Of a stretch of DNA of 64,000 bases, positions 19,267 to 29,140 are shown in pieces. Source of the stretch: Saliniramus fredricksonii (GTDB lineage Bacteria; Pseudomonadota; Alphaproteobacteria; Rhizobiales; Beijerinckiaceae); assembly GCF_900094735.1 (NCBI RefSeq), contig NZ_FMBM01000002.1:558001-622000 (forward strand). Reading direction: 5' to 3'. The translations under genes were made by a program, and so were the position numbers. The notes under the pieces are model-generated. The model searched no databases and was not told the origin of the DNA. It saw only the letters and a list, made by a program, of their open reading frames with translations. Every line of letters starts with the position of its first letter. Within the stretch, counting starts at the first letter, position 1.

Positions 19267-20784
19267 ATGGCGGGTCAGGAAACAGCAGTGCAGGCGAATG
19301 GTTCACGCCAGGCGATCCGCTTCACCCGCAACGGCGTGCCCTGCGAAGTTGCCGAATTCCATCCGCGCACCACGCTGCTCGATTATCTGCGCGAGCAGAT
19401 GCGCGCGCTCGGCACCAAGGAGGGCTGCGGGGAGGGCGATTGCGGCGCCTGCACTGTCGCGCTCGGACGGATGCGGGACGGGCGGCTCGTCTACGAGCCG
19501 GTCAACGCCTGCATCCTGCTGCTCGGCCAGATCGACGGGGCGGATCTCGTCACGGTCGAAGATCTTGCACAGGGCGGCGCGCTGCATCCGGTCCAGGACG
19601 CGATGGTCGCCCATCACGGCTCGCAATGCGGCTTCTGTACGCCGGGCATCGTGATGAGCCTGTTCGTCCTGCATGAGGAGGGGCCGCGCCCGCTCGACAA
19701 GGCGATGATCGATGATGCGCTCGCGGGCAATCTGTGCCGCTGCACCGGCTATCGCCCGATCCGCGACGCGGCGCGGGCTGCCAGCGCGGAATCTTCCGCG
19801 ACGGCTTTCTCCGCCAGCCGCGCCGATCGCGCAGCGGCGCTCTCGGCGCTCGATGACGGGGGGGACGTGTTCATCGGCGATGATGCGACGTTCTTCGCCG
19901 CGCCCGCGAATCTCGCTTCGCTCGAAGCGCTCTGCGCCGCCCATCCCGACGCGACGCTGCTCGCCGGCTCGACAGATGTCGGTCTGTGGCTGACCAAGTC
20001 GCTGCGCGAGATCGAGAAGATCATCTGGCTGGGACGCGTCAGCGAACTGGCTGCGCTGGAGGAAGGGGAGGCGGGTCTCGCCATCGGCGCCATGGTCAGC
20101 CATGCCCGCGCGCATCCGGCACTGGCGCGGCTCGATCCCGATCTCGGCGAATTGATGCGCCGTTTCGGCTCGGCCCAGGTGCGCGCTTCCGGTACGGTCG
20201 GCGGCAATATCGCCAACGGCTCGCCGATCGGCGATCTCGCCCCGGCCATGATCGCCTGGGGGGCGAAGCTGCATCTGCGCAGCGCGCAGGGCACCCGCGC
20301 CATGCCGCTTGAGGATTATTTCATCGATTACGGCAAGCAGGACCGCCGCCCCGGCGAATTCGTCTGGAAGGTCGCGCTGCCGCCCTTGCTGCGGGATCAC
20401 GCCTTTCGCTGCCTGAAGGTGTCGAAGCGCTTCGACGAGGATATCTCCGCCGTGATGGGCGCCTTCCGCATCGCCTGCGACGGGCGGCGCGTCAGTGCGG
20501 CGCGCATCGCCTATGGCGGCATGGCCGCGACGCCCAGACGCGCGGGCGCGACGGAGGCGGCCCTGATCGGTGCCGATCTCGACGATCCGGCCACATGGCA
20601 GGCGGCCCGCGCGGCGCTTGCCCGCGATTACACCCCGATGGACGACCATCGCGCCAGCGCCGCTTATCGCGCGCGCGTCGCTCAAAACCTCCTGATCAAG
20701 GCGCTGCACGAGATCGCGGGGGAGGGCAGTGCGCAGACGCGGATCATCGACAATCGCGCTGCGGGGGTGCAGGCGGCGGAGTGA
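19267..20784 (+). CDS. xdhA: Xanthine dehydrogenase small subunit (2Fe-2S and FAD), orphan
   Basis: XdhA carries the two 2Fe-2S clusters and FAD of xanthine dehydrogenase and passes electrons from the molybdenum subunit XdhB to NAD. In this 505-residue protein the clusters are C-G-E-G-D-C-G-A-C (plant-type) and C-G-F-C-T-P-G with C-R-C-T-G-Y-R-P-I. The FAD domain shows L-L-A-G-S-T-D-V-G and [12 protein letters not shown]. The length is full. No xdhB or xdhC follows: the next gene is a lipid kinase on the opposite strand. The catalytic partner must be elsewhere, or the locus is a remnant. Confidence 0.9.
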   Translation: MAGQETAVQANGSRQAIRFTRNGVPCEVAEFHPRTTLLDYLREQMRALGTKEGCGEGDCGACTVALGRMRDGRLVYEPVNACILLLGQIDGADLVTVEDLAQGGALHPVQDAMVAHHGSQCGFCTPGIVMSLFVLHEEGPRPLDKAMIDDALAGNLCRCTGYRPIRDAARAASAESSATAFSASRADRAAALSALDDGGDVFIGDDATFFAAPANLASLEALCAAHPDATLLAGSTDVGLWLTKSLREIEKIIWLGRVSELAALEEGEAGLAIGAMVSHARAHPALARLDPDLGELMRRFGSAQVRASGTVGGNIANGSPIGDLAPAMIAWGAKLHLRSAQGTRAMPLEDYFIDYGKQDRRPGEFVWKVALPPLLRDHAFRCLKVSKRFDEDISAVMGAFRIACDGRRVSAARIAYGGMAATPRRAGATEAALIGADLDDPATWQAARAALARDYTPMDDHRASAAYRARVAQNLLIKALHEIAGEGSAQTRIIDNRAAGVQAAE

Positions 20785-20841
20785 GGGCGGGCCTGCGTAT
20801 GTGCCGGTTTGTCGGTACCGGGCCGGCTGCCTTCGCGACCA

Positions 20842-21804
20842 TTACACTGCCGCGCCGTCAGCGCCCGTGATGCCGGGCGCATCAACCGCCGTCATCACTG
20901 CGATGGCCCTGGGCAGGATGCGAAATTCCGCCGGGGTGCGCGCAAGGATTTCGCCATCTGCGTTGATCGGGCGGCGCCGGCGGGTCCGCACCTTGAAACA
21001 CGTACCGGATTCGGCGCGGATTTCCGGCACGGCCTGATGATCGCCGGTGCGCAGGGAAGGGGCGACCAGCGCCAGCTTCCAGGCGCCGCCGAGTTCGAGG
21101 CTGTAGAGGTCGAGGGTGCCGTCGTCGATCTTCGCATTCTGCTCGATCGCCATGCCGCCCCCGTAGAAAAGTCCGTTTCCGACAGCGATCTGAAACGTGC
21201 GCACATCGACCGTTCCCGCTTGCGATTCGATCGTGGCGTGAAAGCTGCGCGCCCGGAACATCGACGAAATGGCGGCGAAGACATAGCCGATCTTGCCGAA
21301 GCGCTTCTTGATGCCCGACGACAATTGCATCGCAAGATCCGTCGAGAGGCCGATACTCGCGACATTGAAGAAGGGGATGCCGTTGATCTCGCCGAGATCA
21401 ATGCGTCGTTCGATTCCGTTTGCGATGATGTCCGTCGCCTGTTGCAGGTCCTCGGGAATGCCCAGCGTGCGGGCGAGGTCGTTGGCCGTGCCGAGGGGAA
21501 TGATGCCGAGCGGTACCTGCGCGGCGATGAGGCCGCGCGCTGCTGCGTTGATAGTTCCGTCACCCCCGCCCAGAACCACGAGATCGCAGCTTTTCTTCTG
21601 GTCGATGATGAAATCCGAAAGACGTGAGCGATCCGGGCAGTCGGCGATCGTCAGCATTATATGCTCATGACGGCTCAGATGCGCGACGGCTTCGTCCTTC
21701 GCCTCGGCGGCCTTTCCGCTGGTCTTGTTGCAGATGAACAGGACGCGCCGTGAACGCTCACGGATCGAATCGTCATCGGGATTTCGGCCATTGCCATTCG
21801 GCAT
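20842..21804 (-). CDS. Diacylglycerol/lipid kinase (YegS/DagK catalytic family)
   Basis: A 320-residue soluble kinase with the nucleotide motif V-V-L-G-G-G-D-G-T-I-N-A-A-A, then P-L-G-T-A-N-D-L-A-R-T-L-G-I-P and S-I-G-L-S-T-D-L. It likely phosphorylates a diacylglycerol-type lipid, although the substrate cannot be told from sequence. Single gene, divergent from gshB; the 270-base space between them should contain both promoters, but I see no strong motif there. Confidence 0.88.
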   Translation of the reverse strand: MPNGNGRNPDDDSIRERSRRVLFICNKTSGKAAEAKDEAVAHLSRHEHIMLTIADCPDRSRLSDFIIDQKKSCDLVVLGGGDGTINAAARGLIAAQVPLGIIPLGTANDLARTLGIPEDLQQATDIIANGIERRIDLGEINGIPFFNVASIGLSTDLAMQLSSGIKKRFGKIGYVFAAISSMFRARSFHATIESQAGTVDVRTFQIAVGNGLFYGGGMAIEQNAKIDDGTLDLYSLELGGAWKLALVAPSLRTGDHQAVPEIRAESGTCFKVRTRRRRPINADGEILARTPAEFRILPRAIAVMTAVDAPGITGADGAAV

Positions 21805-22074
21805 CTTGATCGCTCACGGGGCGGGTACTGTCAGGCAGATCATGTCGTGCAGATGAAATCGATCCGGATGCAATACGTTCCGCGCTTTGGAGAAACGAGG
21901 CAGCCGGCGGACGAAAACGCCGGATGGCGCGCTGGTCCGGCTGCGCAGAATGTCCAGCATGCACGATCCCCTGTCTGATTCCCACACCCGCCCTGCGCAG
22001 TTGCGAAACGGCACGCATCTTGTGTTTCCGTGTCGCAGGCTTAAGGTCCGGCGGGTTGATGCGGGAGATTGATG

Positions 22075-23034
22075 ATGAGTCTCAAGGTTGCAGTGCAGAT
22101 GGATCCGATCGACGCGATCAGGATCGCCGGCGATACGACATTCGCGCTCCTGCTCGAAGCGCAAAGGCGCGGGCATGAGCTGCACTATTACACGCCTGAT
22201 CACCTTTCCATGCGCGACGGGCAGGTCGTGGCCGGGTTGCAGATTCTGAGTGTCAAGGATGTGCAGGGCGAGCATGCGGAGCTCGGGCCGCGCGTGCGCA
22301 CGCCGCTCGATGCGATGGATGTGGTGCTGATGCGCCAGGATCCGCCCTTTGATCTCTCCTATATCACGGCGACGCATCTGCTCGAGCGCATCCATCCGCG
22401 CACGCTGGTGGTGAACGATCCCGCCAACGTGCGCAATGCGCCGGAAAAAATCTTCGTCACACTCTTCCCCGAACTGATGCCGCCGACCCTGATCAGCCGC
22501 GACAAGGACGAGATTCAGGATTTCCGCAAGGAACACGGCGCGGTGGTGATGAAGCCGCTGCACGGCCATGGCGGCGCTGCGGTCGTGCGGCTGATGCCGG
22601 ATGATCCGAATTTCGGCTCGCTGTTCGACATGTTCGCCGTCACCTTCCGCGAGCCCTGGGTGATCCAGCGCTTCCTTCCGCAGATTACCGAGGGCGACAA
22701 GCGCATCATCCTCGTCGATGGCGAGGCGCGCGGCGCCATCAACCGGGTGCCGGCAGTCGGCGATATCCGCTCCAACATGGTGCGCGGCGGCGCGGCGACG
22801 ACGACGCAGTTCACGCCCCGTGAACGCGAGATCTGCGCAAGGATCGGCCCGCATCTGCGCGATATGGGCCTGATTCTCGTCGGCATCGACGTGATCGACG
22901 GCAATCTCACCGAGATCAACGTCACTTCGCCCACGGGTATCCGCGCCATCGCCAATCTCGGCGGCCCGGATCTCGCGGTGGATGTGTGGGAGAGCATTGA
23001 GGCCAAACGCTCAGCAGGCGGGGAGGGTGTCTGA
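22075..23034 (+). CDS. gshB: Glutathione synthetase
   Basis: GshB joins glycine to gamma-glutamylcysteine using ATP. The 319-residue protein has the N-terminal V-A-V-Q-M-D-P, the ATP-grasp lysine segment [10 protein letters not shown], and the C-terminal G-I-D-V-I-D-G[12 protein letters not shown]. The start at 22075 is preferred from GGGAG at 22063-22067; ATG 22072 is adjacent. Its TGA overlaps the ATG of the following hydrolase by one base. Confidence 0.95.
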   Translation: MSLKVAVQMDPIDAIRIAGDTTFALLLEAQRRGHELHYYTPDHLSMRDGQVVAGLQILSVKDVQGEHAELGPRVRTPLDAMDVVLMRQDPPFDLSYITATHLLERIHPRTLVVNDPANVRNAPEKIFVTLFPELMPPTLISRDKDEIQDFRKEHGAVVMKPLHGHGGAAVVRLMPDDPNFGSLFDMFAVTFREPWVIQRFLPQITEGDKRIILVDGEARGAINRVPAVGDIRSNMVRGGAATTTQFTPREREICARIGPHLRDMGLILVGIDVIDGNLTEINVTSPTGIRAIANLGGPDLAVDVWESIEAKRSAGGEGV

Positions 23035-23975
23035 TGATCGATCCGGCATTGTTCAAGGACGAGGCCATCGCGCCTGAAACCCGCGCGCTCAACGCGGAGA
23101 TCGTCGAAAAGCTCTCGGCCCTGCCCGACCAGTGGTCGTTTCCCATCGATGTGGTGCGCAAGGCGCGGCGCGAGGGGCGCGGGCCGTTTCCCGCCCTGCC
23201 GCATTCCCCGCGCGCCCGCTGGATCGAGATCGACGGCCCGGCCGGGCCGATCGATCTGCGCATTCTTGCACCCGACGAGACCCGCGCCGTCTACCTGCAT
23301 ATTCATGGCGGCGGCTGGAGCTGGGGTTCGCCTGACGAGCAGGATCCGGAATTCGAGCGGCTTGCGGAACTTGGCGTCGCCACGGTTTCCGTGCGTTACC
23401 GGCTGGCCCCCGAAAACCCCTATCCCGCGGCTCCCGATGATTGCGAGGCGGCGGCGCTCTGGCTCGTGCGCGAGGCGCAGGGCCTGTTCGGCACGCAGGT
23501 GCTGATGATCGGCGGCGAATCCGCTGGCGCGCATCTCGCCCTCGTCACCATGCTGCGCCTGCGCGACCGCCACGGGCTCACGCCCTTTGCCGGCGCCAAC
23601 CTCTTCGCCGGCTGCTACGATCTCGCCCTGACGCCGAGCGTGCGCAACTGGGGGTCGGAGAAGCTGATCCTGAACGCCCGCGACATCACCATCTTCGCGC
23701 AGAATCTCTGCGGCGATCACGACCGCGCCGACCCGGATCTCTCGCCGCTTCTGGCTGATCTCGCGGGCCTGCCGCCGGTACTGGTGAGCATCGGCACCCG
23801 CGACCCGCTCCTCGACGACAGCCTCTTCCTCGCCACCCGCCTCGCCACCGCGAACGTCCCCGTCGACCTCGCCATCTATCCCGGCGGCTGCCACATGTTC
23901 CAACGCTTCGGGATCGCGCTCTCCGAAGAAGCGCTGACGCGGGTGGACGGGTTTTTCAGGGAGCGGGTGGGGTGA
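23034..23975 (+). CDS. Alpha/beta hydrolase, HSL-type esterase
   Basis: A 313-residue hydrolase with the oxyanion motif H-I-H-G-G-G-W and the nucleophile motif G-G-E-S-A-G-A-H-L-A typical of the hormone-sensitive-lipase family. The catalytic Asp is probably in R-D-P-L-L-D-D and the His in G-G-C-H-M-F. The natural substrate is unknown, probably a short-chain ester. Translation is coupled to gshB through TGATG, but no functional link with glutathione is evident. Confidence 0.87.
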   Translation: MIDPALFKDEAIAPETRALNAEIVEKLSALPDQWSFPIDVVRKARREGRGPFPALPHSPRARWIEIDGPAGPIDLRILAPDETRAVYLHIHGGGWSWGSPDEQDPEFERLAELGVATVSVRYRLAPENPYPAAPDDCEAAALWLVREAQGLFGTQVLMIGGESAGAHLALVTMLRLRDRHGLTPFAGANLFAGCYDLALTPSVRNWGSEKLILNARDITIFAQNLCGDHDRADPDLSPLLADLAGLPPVLVSIGTRDPLLDDSLFLATRLATANVPVDLAIYPGGCHMFQRFGIALSEEALTRVDGFFRERVG

Positions 23976-24073
23976 GGGGGCTGCCACTATTTCCAATAGC
24001 GTAGTCATTCGTCATAGAATGTTTGCGCGGGCGATTCGGCCCCTGTTTTCCATGAGCGATTTTTACGGAGTCG

Positions 24074-25744
24074 ATGATGCCCCGATCGTTTTCCCCTGTC
24101 CTCCTCGCCACCGCAGCCCTCGCCACCCTCGCCATCGCGCCCGCCCAGGCGCAGCACAGCCACGGCCACAGCCATGGCGCGTCGGATACCTCCGTGACCG
24201 AGCGCCCGGCTCTGCCGCAGGATGCGCTCGCGCCTTTCGTTGATCCGCTGACGATCCCGCCGCGGGCGCAACCGGTGGGGGAGCATGAGGGGAAGCCGCT
24301 CTACGAGGTCACCATGAAGATGGTCTCGCAGAAGGTGCATCGCGATCTGCCGCCGACGCCCGTCTTCGCCTATGACGGGATCTGGCCGGGGCCCACCTTC
24401 GACATCCCGGTCGACCAGCCTATCGCGGTGAATTGGGTGAATGCGCTGCCGGAGGAATATCCCGACTGGCTGCCCGTCACGATCGGCCATCATGTGCCGG
24501 ACAAGGTGGTGCGCACGGTGGTGCATCTGCATGGCGGGATCACGCCGAGCGTGCATGACGGCTATCCGGAGTGGATGTGGGATCCGGGCGAGGCGGCGCT
24601 CTACGAGTATCCCAATCTCGACCACCAGGGCGACGGCGCGATGTTCTGGTATCACGACCACGCCATGGGCAATACGCGCCTCAATGTCTATGCCGGGCTG
24701 CAGGGTTTCTATCTGTTGCGCAATCAGGAGAGAGAGGCCGCACTCGGCCTGCCTTCGGGGGATTACGAAATCCCGCTCGTCCTGCAGGATCGCAATTTCG
24801 CCGAGGATGGCAGCCTCGTCTATGATGGGGTTTGCCGCAATTTCGGCATCGTGAACGGCACGGTGTTTCCCTACCAGGAGATCGAGCCGCGCCGCTATCG
24901 CTTCCGCATCCTCAACGGCGCCAATTTCCGCATCATGCGGCTGGCCTTGTCGAATGGGGCGAAGATGTCGGTGATCGGGGTCGATGACGGCTTCCTCGAC
25001 GAGACGGTGGAGACGGATGAACTCCTGCTCGCCCCGGCGGAGCGCGCGGACGTGATCATCGATTTCTCGGACATGGCGGGGGAAGAGATCACGCTCCGGA
25101 ATACGACCTCCTGCTTCGGCCCGCAGCGTGAGCAGGATACCCGCTCCGGCGATACGGAACTGCCGCATCTGATGCAGTTTCGCGTCAGTGAAAGCGTGTC
25201 AGAGCCCGATACCAGCCGTATCCCGGCCAATCCGGTGGCAGACGAGGGCGAGACCGCGCGGCTTCTGGCTGCGGCCACGGTGACGCGTGACATCACCCTC
25301 GACAATCCGGAGGGCTTCAAGTTTCTCCTCGAAAACAAGGGCTTCGACGCCCCGGTCTCGATCGAGCCGCATCTGGGTGATACCGAGATCTGGAACCTGA
25401 TCAATCTGACCGATGAAGCCCATCCCATCCACGTGCATCTGATCAGCTACCGCATCGTCGAGCGCATCCCCTTCCGCGAAAACGGGGTCGAGGATTACAT
25501 CGCCGACCGCGATGCCGGCACGCTCGCGCCGCTGGAGAGCTATCTTGACATGGATGGTGCGATTCCCGCGCCGCCCGTTGAGCACGGCCCCAAGGATGTG
25601 GCGCTCGCACCGTTCGACCATGTCACCCGGATTGCGATGGAATGGTATGGATTCGAAGGGCTCTACGTGATCCATTGCCATATCCTCGAGCATGAGGATG
25701 ATGACATGATGCGCCCGATCCGGGTGCTCGCCGCGCGCGAATAA
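24074..25744 (+). CDS. Exported multicopper oxidase, CotA/bilirubin-oxidase-like
   Basis: A laccase-type oxidase that couples substrate oxidation to reduction of oxygen to water. A signal peptide ends near A-Q-A at residue 27, followed by a His-rich stretch. Copper ligands are complete: H-L-H-G-G, W-Y-H-D-H-A-M-G, H-P-I-H-V-H and H-C-H-I-L-E-H-E-D-D-D-M-M. The G-Y-P-E-W-M-W and N-V-Y-A-G-L-Q-G-F-Y segments resemble CotA. A role in metal resistance or phenol oxidation is inferred. Tandem ATGs at 24074 and 24077; the GGAG spacing favours the second. Confidence 0.9.
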   Translation: MMPRSFSPVLLATAALATLAIAPAQAQHSHGHSHGASDTSVTERPALPQDALAPFVDPLTIPPRAQPVGEHEGKPLYEVTMKMVSQKVHRDLPPTPVFAYDGIWPGPTFDIPVDQPIAVNWVNALPEEYPDWLPVTIGHHVPDKVVRTVVHLHGGITPSVHDGYPEWMWDPGEAALYEYPNLDHQGDGAMFWYHDHAMGNTRLNVYAGLQGFYLLRNQEREAALGLPSGDYEIPLVLQDRNFAEDGSLVYDGVCRNFGIVNGTVFPYQEIEPRRYRFRILNGANFRIMRLALSNGAKMSVIGVDDGFLDETVETDELLLAPAERADVIIDFSDMAGEEITLRNTTSCFGPQREQDTRSGDTELPHLMQFRVSESVSEPDTSRIPANPVADEGETARLLAAATVTRDITLDNPEGFKFLLENKGFDAPVSIEPHLGDTEIWNLINLTDEAHPIHVHLISYRIVERIPFRENGVEDYIADRDAGTLAPLESYLDMDGAIPAPPVEHGPKDVALAPFDHVTRIAMEWYGFEGLYVIHCHILEHEDDDMMRPIRVLAARE

Positions 25745-25766
25745 GGGCGCATAAGGGGAGGGCGAT

Positions 25767-26195
25767 GTGAGTGCACCCGGCAAGAGCAAACAGACGAGCC
25801 TGACGATTCGCAGCGACGGGCCGGGGCTCACCGAGTTCACGCCGATCGTCTCGCTCTTCGTGCGCGAAAGCGGTATCGAGACCGGCCTGTTGACGCTGTT
25901 CGTGCGCCATACCTCATGCTCGCTGCTGATCCAGGAGAATGCGGATCCGGATGTCCGCGCCGATCTGCAGGAATTCTTCGCCCGCCTCGTGCCCGAGGGG
26001 ATGGAATGGGTGGTGCACAGCATTGAGGGCCCCGATGACATGCCGGCCCATATCAAGGCGGCGCTGACGCAGACATCGCTGTCGATCCCGATCATGGACG
26101 GCAAGCTCGCACTCGGTACGTGGCAGGGTATCTACCTGTTCGAGCATCGCGCGGCGGCGCATGACCGTGAGGTGTTGCTTCATATTTCGGCATGA
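25767..26195 (+). CDS. YjbQ/UPF0047 family protein
   Basis: A 142-residue protein of the YjbQ family, with F-V-R-H-T-S-C-S-L-L-I-Q-E-N-A-D-P-D-V and a C-terminal G-T-W-Q-G-I-Y-L-F-E-H-R. Members bind metal and show weak thiamine-phosphate synthase activity, but the real physiological role is unsettled. The start is a GTG after GGGGAGG. It is 22 bases behind the multicopper oxidase and probably cotranscribed with it. Confidence 0.88.
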   Translation: MSAPGKSKQTSLTIRSDGPGLTEFTPIVSLFVRESGIETGLLTLFVRHTSCSLLIQENADPDVRADLQEFFARLVPEGMEWVVHSIEGPDDMPAHIKAALTQTSLSIPIMDGKLALGTWQGIYLFEHRAAAHDREVLLHISA

Positions 26196-26348
26196 TGCAA
26201 AAACGTGCACGGATGCCCATCCCGCTTTTGGTTTTCATGCAAGACGAGTGTGAAATCGGGCCTGTTCAGGCCTGACGTTCCTTCCATTCCATTGGATTGA
26301 CATGGTTTTGCCATCAATGCCGACGGGAGCCTGACTTATCGTCATCAT

Positions 26349-26377
26349 TTGACGCACGGAAGCGAAATCTCTCTAAT
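26349..26377 (+). promoter_or_regulatory. Strong sigma-70-type promoter for the ABC importer
   Basis: TTGACG (26349-26354), an exact 17-base spacer, and TCTAAT (26372-26377). It lies about 100 bases before the substrate-binding-protein start and is the best consensus promoter I see in the window. Confidence 0.7.
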
Positions 26378-26388
26378 CAGGACAGGTG

Positions 26389-26410
26389 GCGGATGGCTTG
26401 AACCATCCGC
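26389..26410 (+). promoter_or_regulatory. Hairpin or operator at the ABC importer transcription start
   Basis: GCGGATGG (26389-26396) and CCATCCGC (26403-26410) are perfect 8-bp inverted repeats with a 6-base loop, starting about 11 bases after the -10 element. It could be a repressor operator or a 5'-end hairpin that stabilises the mRNA. Confidence 0.5.
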
Positions 26411-26474
26411 GACATCCAGGGCCGCAAGAAGCCCGCGAAAGCCAAAAACGAGTCCAGAGAACAGAGGGACGATC

Positions 26475-28061
26475 ATGATCCAGAAAAAGACAGGGCGTGC
26501 GCTCGCCACGACTGCGTTGGCGCTCCTCTTGAGCGCCGGCGTCGTTGCGATGCAGCCGCAGGACGCCAAGGCCCAGCCGCAAAGCGGTGGAACCGTGCAG
26601 CTCGCCGTCACCCCGGAGCCCCCGAGCCTGATGCTCGGCCTGTTCCAGAACGGCCCCACCCAGATGATCGCGGGCGATATCTACGAATCGCTCCTGCGCT
26701 ACGATACCGATCTGACGCCGCAGCCCTCGCTCGCGGAGAGCTGGGAGATCTCGGACGACCAGCTCGTCTACACTTTCAAGCTGCGCGAGGGCGTGCTGTG
26801 GCATGACGGCGAGCCGTTTACCGCCGATGACGTCGTCTTCTCGCTCGACGTCTTCCTGCGCGAGGTGCATCCGCGCTGGCGCCCGACAGTCGATGCGCAG
26901 GTCGCCTCCATCGAGAAGACGGGCGATTACGAGGTCACGATCACGCTCAACGAGCCCTTCGAGCCGATCATGCTGAGCTTCGAGGTCGGCACCACGCCGA
27001 TCATCCCGGCCCACATCTACGAGGGCACGGATTACCGGGCCAACGAGATGAATGCGACACCGATCGGCACCGGGCCGATGAAGTTCGTCGAATGGGAGAG
27101 CGGTTCCTACGTGCATCTCGAGCGCAACGAGGATTACTACCTCGAGGGCCAACCCTATATTGACGAGGTCTTTTACCGCTTCATTCCCGACGCCGCCTCG
27201 CGCGCGGTTGCCTTCGAGACCGGGGATATCGACGTTCTGACCGGCGGTTCGGTCGAGATCTTCGATGTGCCGCGCCTCGCGGAACAGGACAATGTCTGCG
27301 TCACGACGGATGGCTGGGAAATGTTCTCCCCGCATGCCTGGATCGCGCTCAATGTGCGTGAAGGCGCGCTTGCGGAGAAGAGCTTCCGGCAGGCGATGAT
27401 GTATGCGATCGACCGGGAATTTGCGCAGGAGGTGGTCTGGTCCGGCTACGGCACGGTCGCCAACAGCCCGATCTCATCGCGCACCCTGTTCCATTCCGAC
27501 GATCTGCCCGAATACAACTACGATCGGGATCGCGCGCGCGAACTGATCGCGGAATCGGGCTATGACGGCGAAACCCTCGACTTCATGGTCCTGCCCTATG
27601 GCGAGACCTGGACGCGCTGGGCGGAAGCCACGCGCCAGGATCTGGAAGACGTGGGCATCAACGTGAACCTGGTCACCACCGATGTTCCCGGCTGGACTGA
27701 GCGTTTGGGAAGCTTCAACTTCGAGATGACGCACAACTTCCTCTATCAGTACGGCGATCCGGCGCTGGGCGTGGCGCGTTCCTACGTGTCGAGCAACATC
27801 GTCGAGGGCAACCCGTTCTCCAACGTGATGGGTTACGCCAACGAGGAGGTCGACCGGCTCTTTGCCGAGGCGGCCAATGCGCCGTCCGAGGAACGTCCTG
27901 CGCTCTATCAGGAGGTGCAGGAGATCCTTGTCGATGAGTTGCCGGTGCTGTGGATGATCGAGATGGACTTCCCCACCGTCTATCGCTGCGATCTGCAGGA
28001 TTTCATCACCACGGCGATCGGTGTCAACGACACCTTCCGCGATGCCTGGCTGCAGCAGTAA
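26475..28061 (+). CDS. ABC transporter substrate-binding protein, family 5 (peptide type)
   Basis: A 528-residue periplasmic binding protein. The signal peptide has a K-K-T-G-R start, a hydrophobic core to about residue 25, and likely cleavage after A-K-A near residue 32. SBP_bac_5 features are Y-E-S-L-L-R-Y-D, L-A-E-S-W-E-I-S-D-D, T-F-K-L-R-E-G-V-L-W-H-D-G-E-P-F-T-A-D-D-V-V-F-S and G-T-G-P-M-K. It presumably captures an oligopeptide or similar ligand for the permeases downstream. The ATG at 26475 follows GAGGGAC. Confidence 0.93.
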   Translation: MIQKKTGRALATTALALLLSAGVVAMQPQDAKAQPQSGGTVQLAVTPEPPSLMLGLFQNGPTQMIAGDIYESLLRYDTDLTPQPSLAESWEISDDQLVYTFKLREGVLWHDGEPFTADDVVFSLDVFLREVHPRWRPTVDAQVASIEKTGDYEVTITLNEPFEPIMLSFEVGTTPIIPAHIYEGTDYRANEMNATPIGTGPMKFVEWESGSYVHLERNEDYYLEGQPYIDEVFYRFIPDAASRAVAFETGDIDVLTGGSVEIFDVPRLAEQDNVCVTTDGWEMFSPHAWIALNVREGALAEKSFRQAMMYAIDREFAQEVVWSGYGTVANSPISSRTLFHSDDLPEYNYDRDRARELIAESGYDGETLDFMVLPYGETWTRWAEATRQDLEDVGINVNLVTTDVPGWTERLGSFNFEMTHNFLYQYGDPALGVARSYVSSNIVEGNPFSNVMGYANEEVDRLFAEAANAPSEERPALYQEVQEILVDELPVLWMIEMDFPTVYRCDLQDFITTAIGVNDTFRDAWLQQ

Positions 28062-28162
28062 GCGGCTGATTGCGTAAAGCTTCCGGGGCCGCAATCGCCC
28101 CGGAAGCGTTTCCTGAACGCCGTCATTGCGGCGCTACCGGCTTCAATCAGCGTGGGTGACAG

Positions 28163-29140
28163 ATGCCACTTTTGCGATTCATCGCGGGGCGGCTGGTCAA
28201 GGGCGTCATCGTCCTGATCGCCATCGCGACCATGAACTTCTTCCTGATCCGCGCAGCGCCCGGTGATCCGGCTTCGGTGCTCGCCGGTGAAGCGGGGGCT
28301 GCGGATGAAGAATTCATCCGCCAATTGCGCGAGCAGTTCGGCCTCGACCAGCCGATCATGACGCAGCTCTGGATCTATCTGACCGATATCGTCACGCTCG
28401 ATCTCGGTTTCTCCTATCGCCAGGGACGCCCGGTGCTCGAACTGATCATGGAGCGCCTGCCGGCGACGCTGCTGCTCACCGGTGCGGCCTTCATCTTCTC
28501 GCTGACCCTTGGCATCATCTTCGGCATCCTCGCCGCGCGCCGGGTCGGGAAATGGTCCGATACGGCGATCACGACCGGGGCGCTGTTCTTCTATGCGACG
28601 CCGTTGTTCTGGATCGCGCTGATGAGCCAGATCATCTTCGCGCTCTGGCTCGGCTGGCTGCCCAATACGGGTTTTCGCACGATCGGCGCGGGCTATACGG
28701 GCCTGCGCCACGCGCTGGATGTGGGGATGCATCTGATCCTGCCCGCAGCGACGCTGGGGCTGTTCTTCACCGCGCTCTATACGCGCATGATGCGTGCCTC
28801 GATGCTGGAGATCGCGGGCTCCGATTTCGTCAAGACCGCGCGCGCCAAGGGCGTTCCGGAAGGACGCATCGTGCGTCGGCATATCGCCCGCAACGCCATC
28901 CTGCCGGTGGTGACGCTGGCCGGCCTCCAGGCCGGTCAGATCGTCGGCGGTGCGGTGCTGACCGAGACGGTGTTCGGCTGGCCGGGGATCGGTCGGCTGA
29001 TGTTCGAGGCGCTGGCGCAGCGTGACTATCAGGTGCTGCTCGGCGTGTTCTTCGTCTCCTCGGCCATGGTGGTTTTGTTCAACCTGATCACGGACGTCGT
29101 CTATCGCGTGGCTGATCCGCGCATCGAGGTGGGACGATGA
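28163..29140 (+). CDS. ABC transporter permease, DppB/OppB type
   Basis: A 325-residue inner-membrane subunit with six predicted helices. The N-terminal segment F-I-A-G-R-L-V-K-G is typical, as are P-G-D-P-A-S-V-L-A-G and the cytoplasmic coupling loop D-F-V-K-T-A-R-A-K-G-V-P-E, which docks on the ATPase. It overlaps the next permease gene by four bases (ATGA), so the two are translationally coupled. Confidence 0.93.
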   Translation: MPLLRFIAGRLVKGVIVLIAIATMNFFLIRAAPGDPASVLAGEAGAADEEFIRQLREQFGLDQPIMTQLWIYLTDIVTLDLGFSYRQGRPVLELIMERLPATLLLTGAAFIFSLTLGIIFGILAARRVGKWSDTAITTGALFFYATPLFWIALMSQIIFALWLGWLPNTGFRTIGAGYTGLRHALDVGMHLILPAATLGLFFTALYTRMMRASMLEIAGSDFVKTARAKGVPEGRIVRRHIARNAILPVVTLAGLQAGQIVGGAVLTETVFGWPGIGRLMFEALAQRDYQVLLGVFFVSSAMVVLFNLITDVVYRVADPRIEVGR

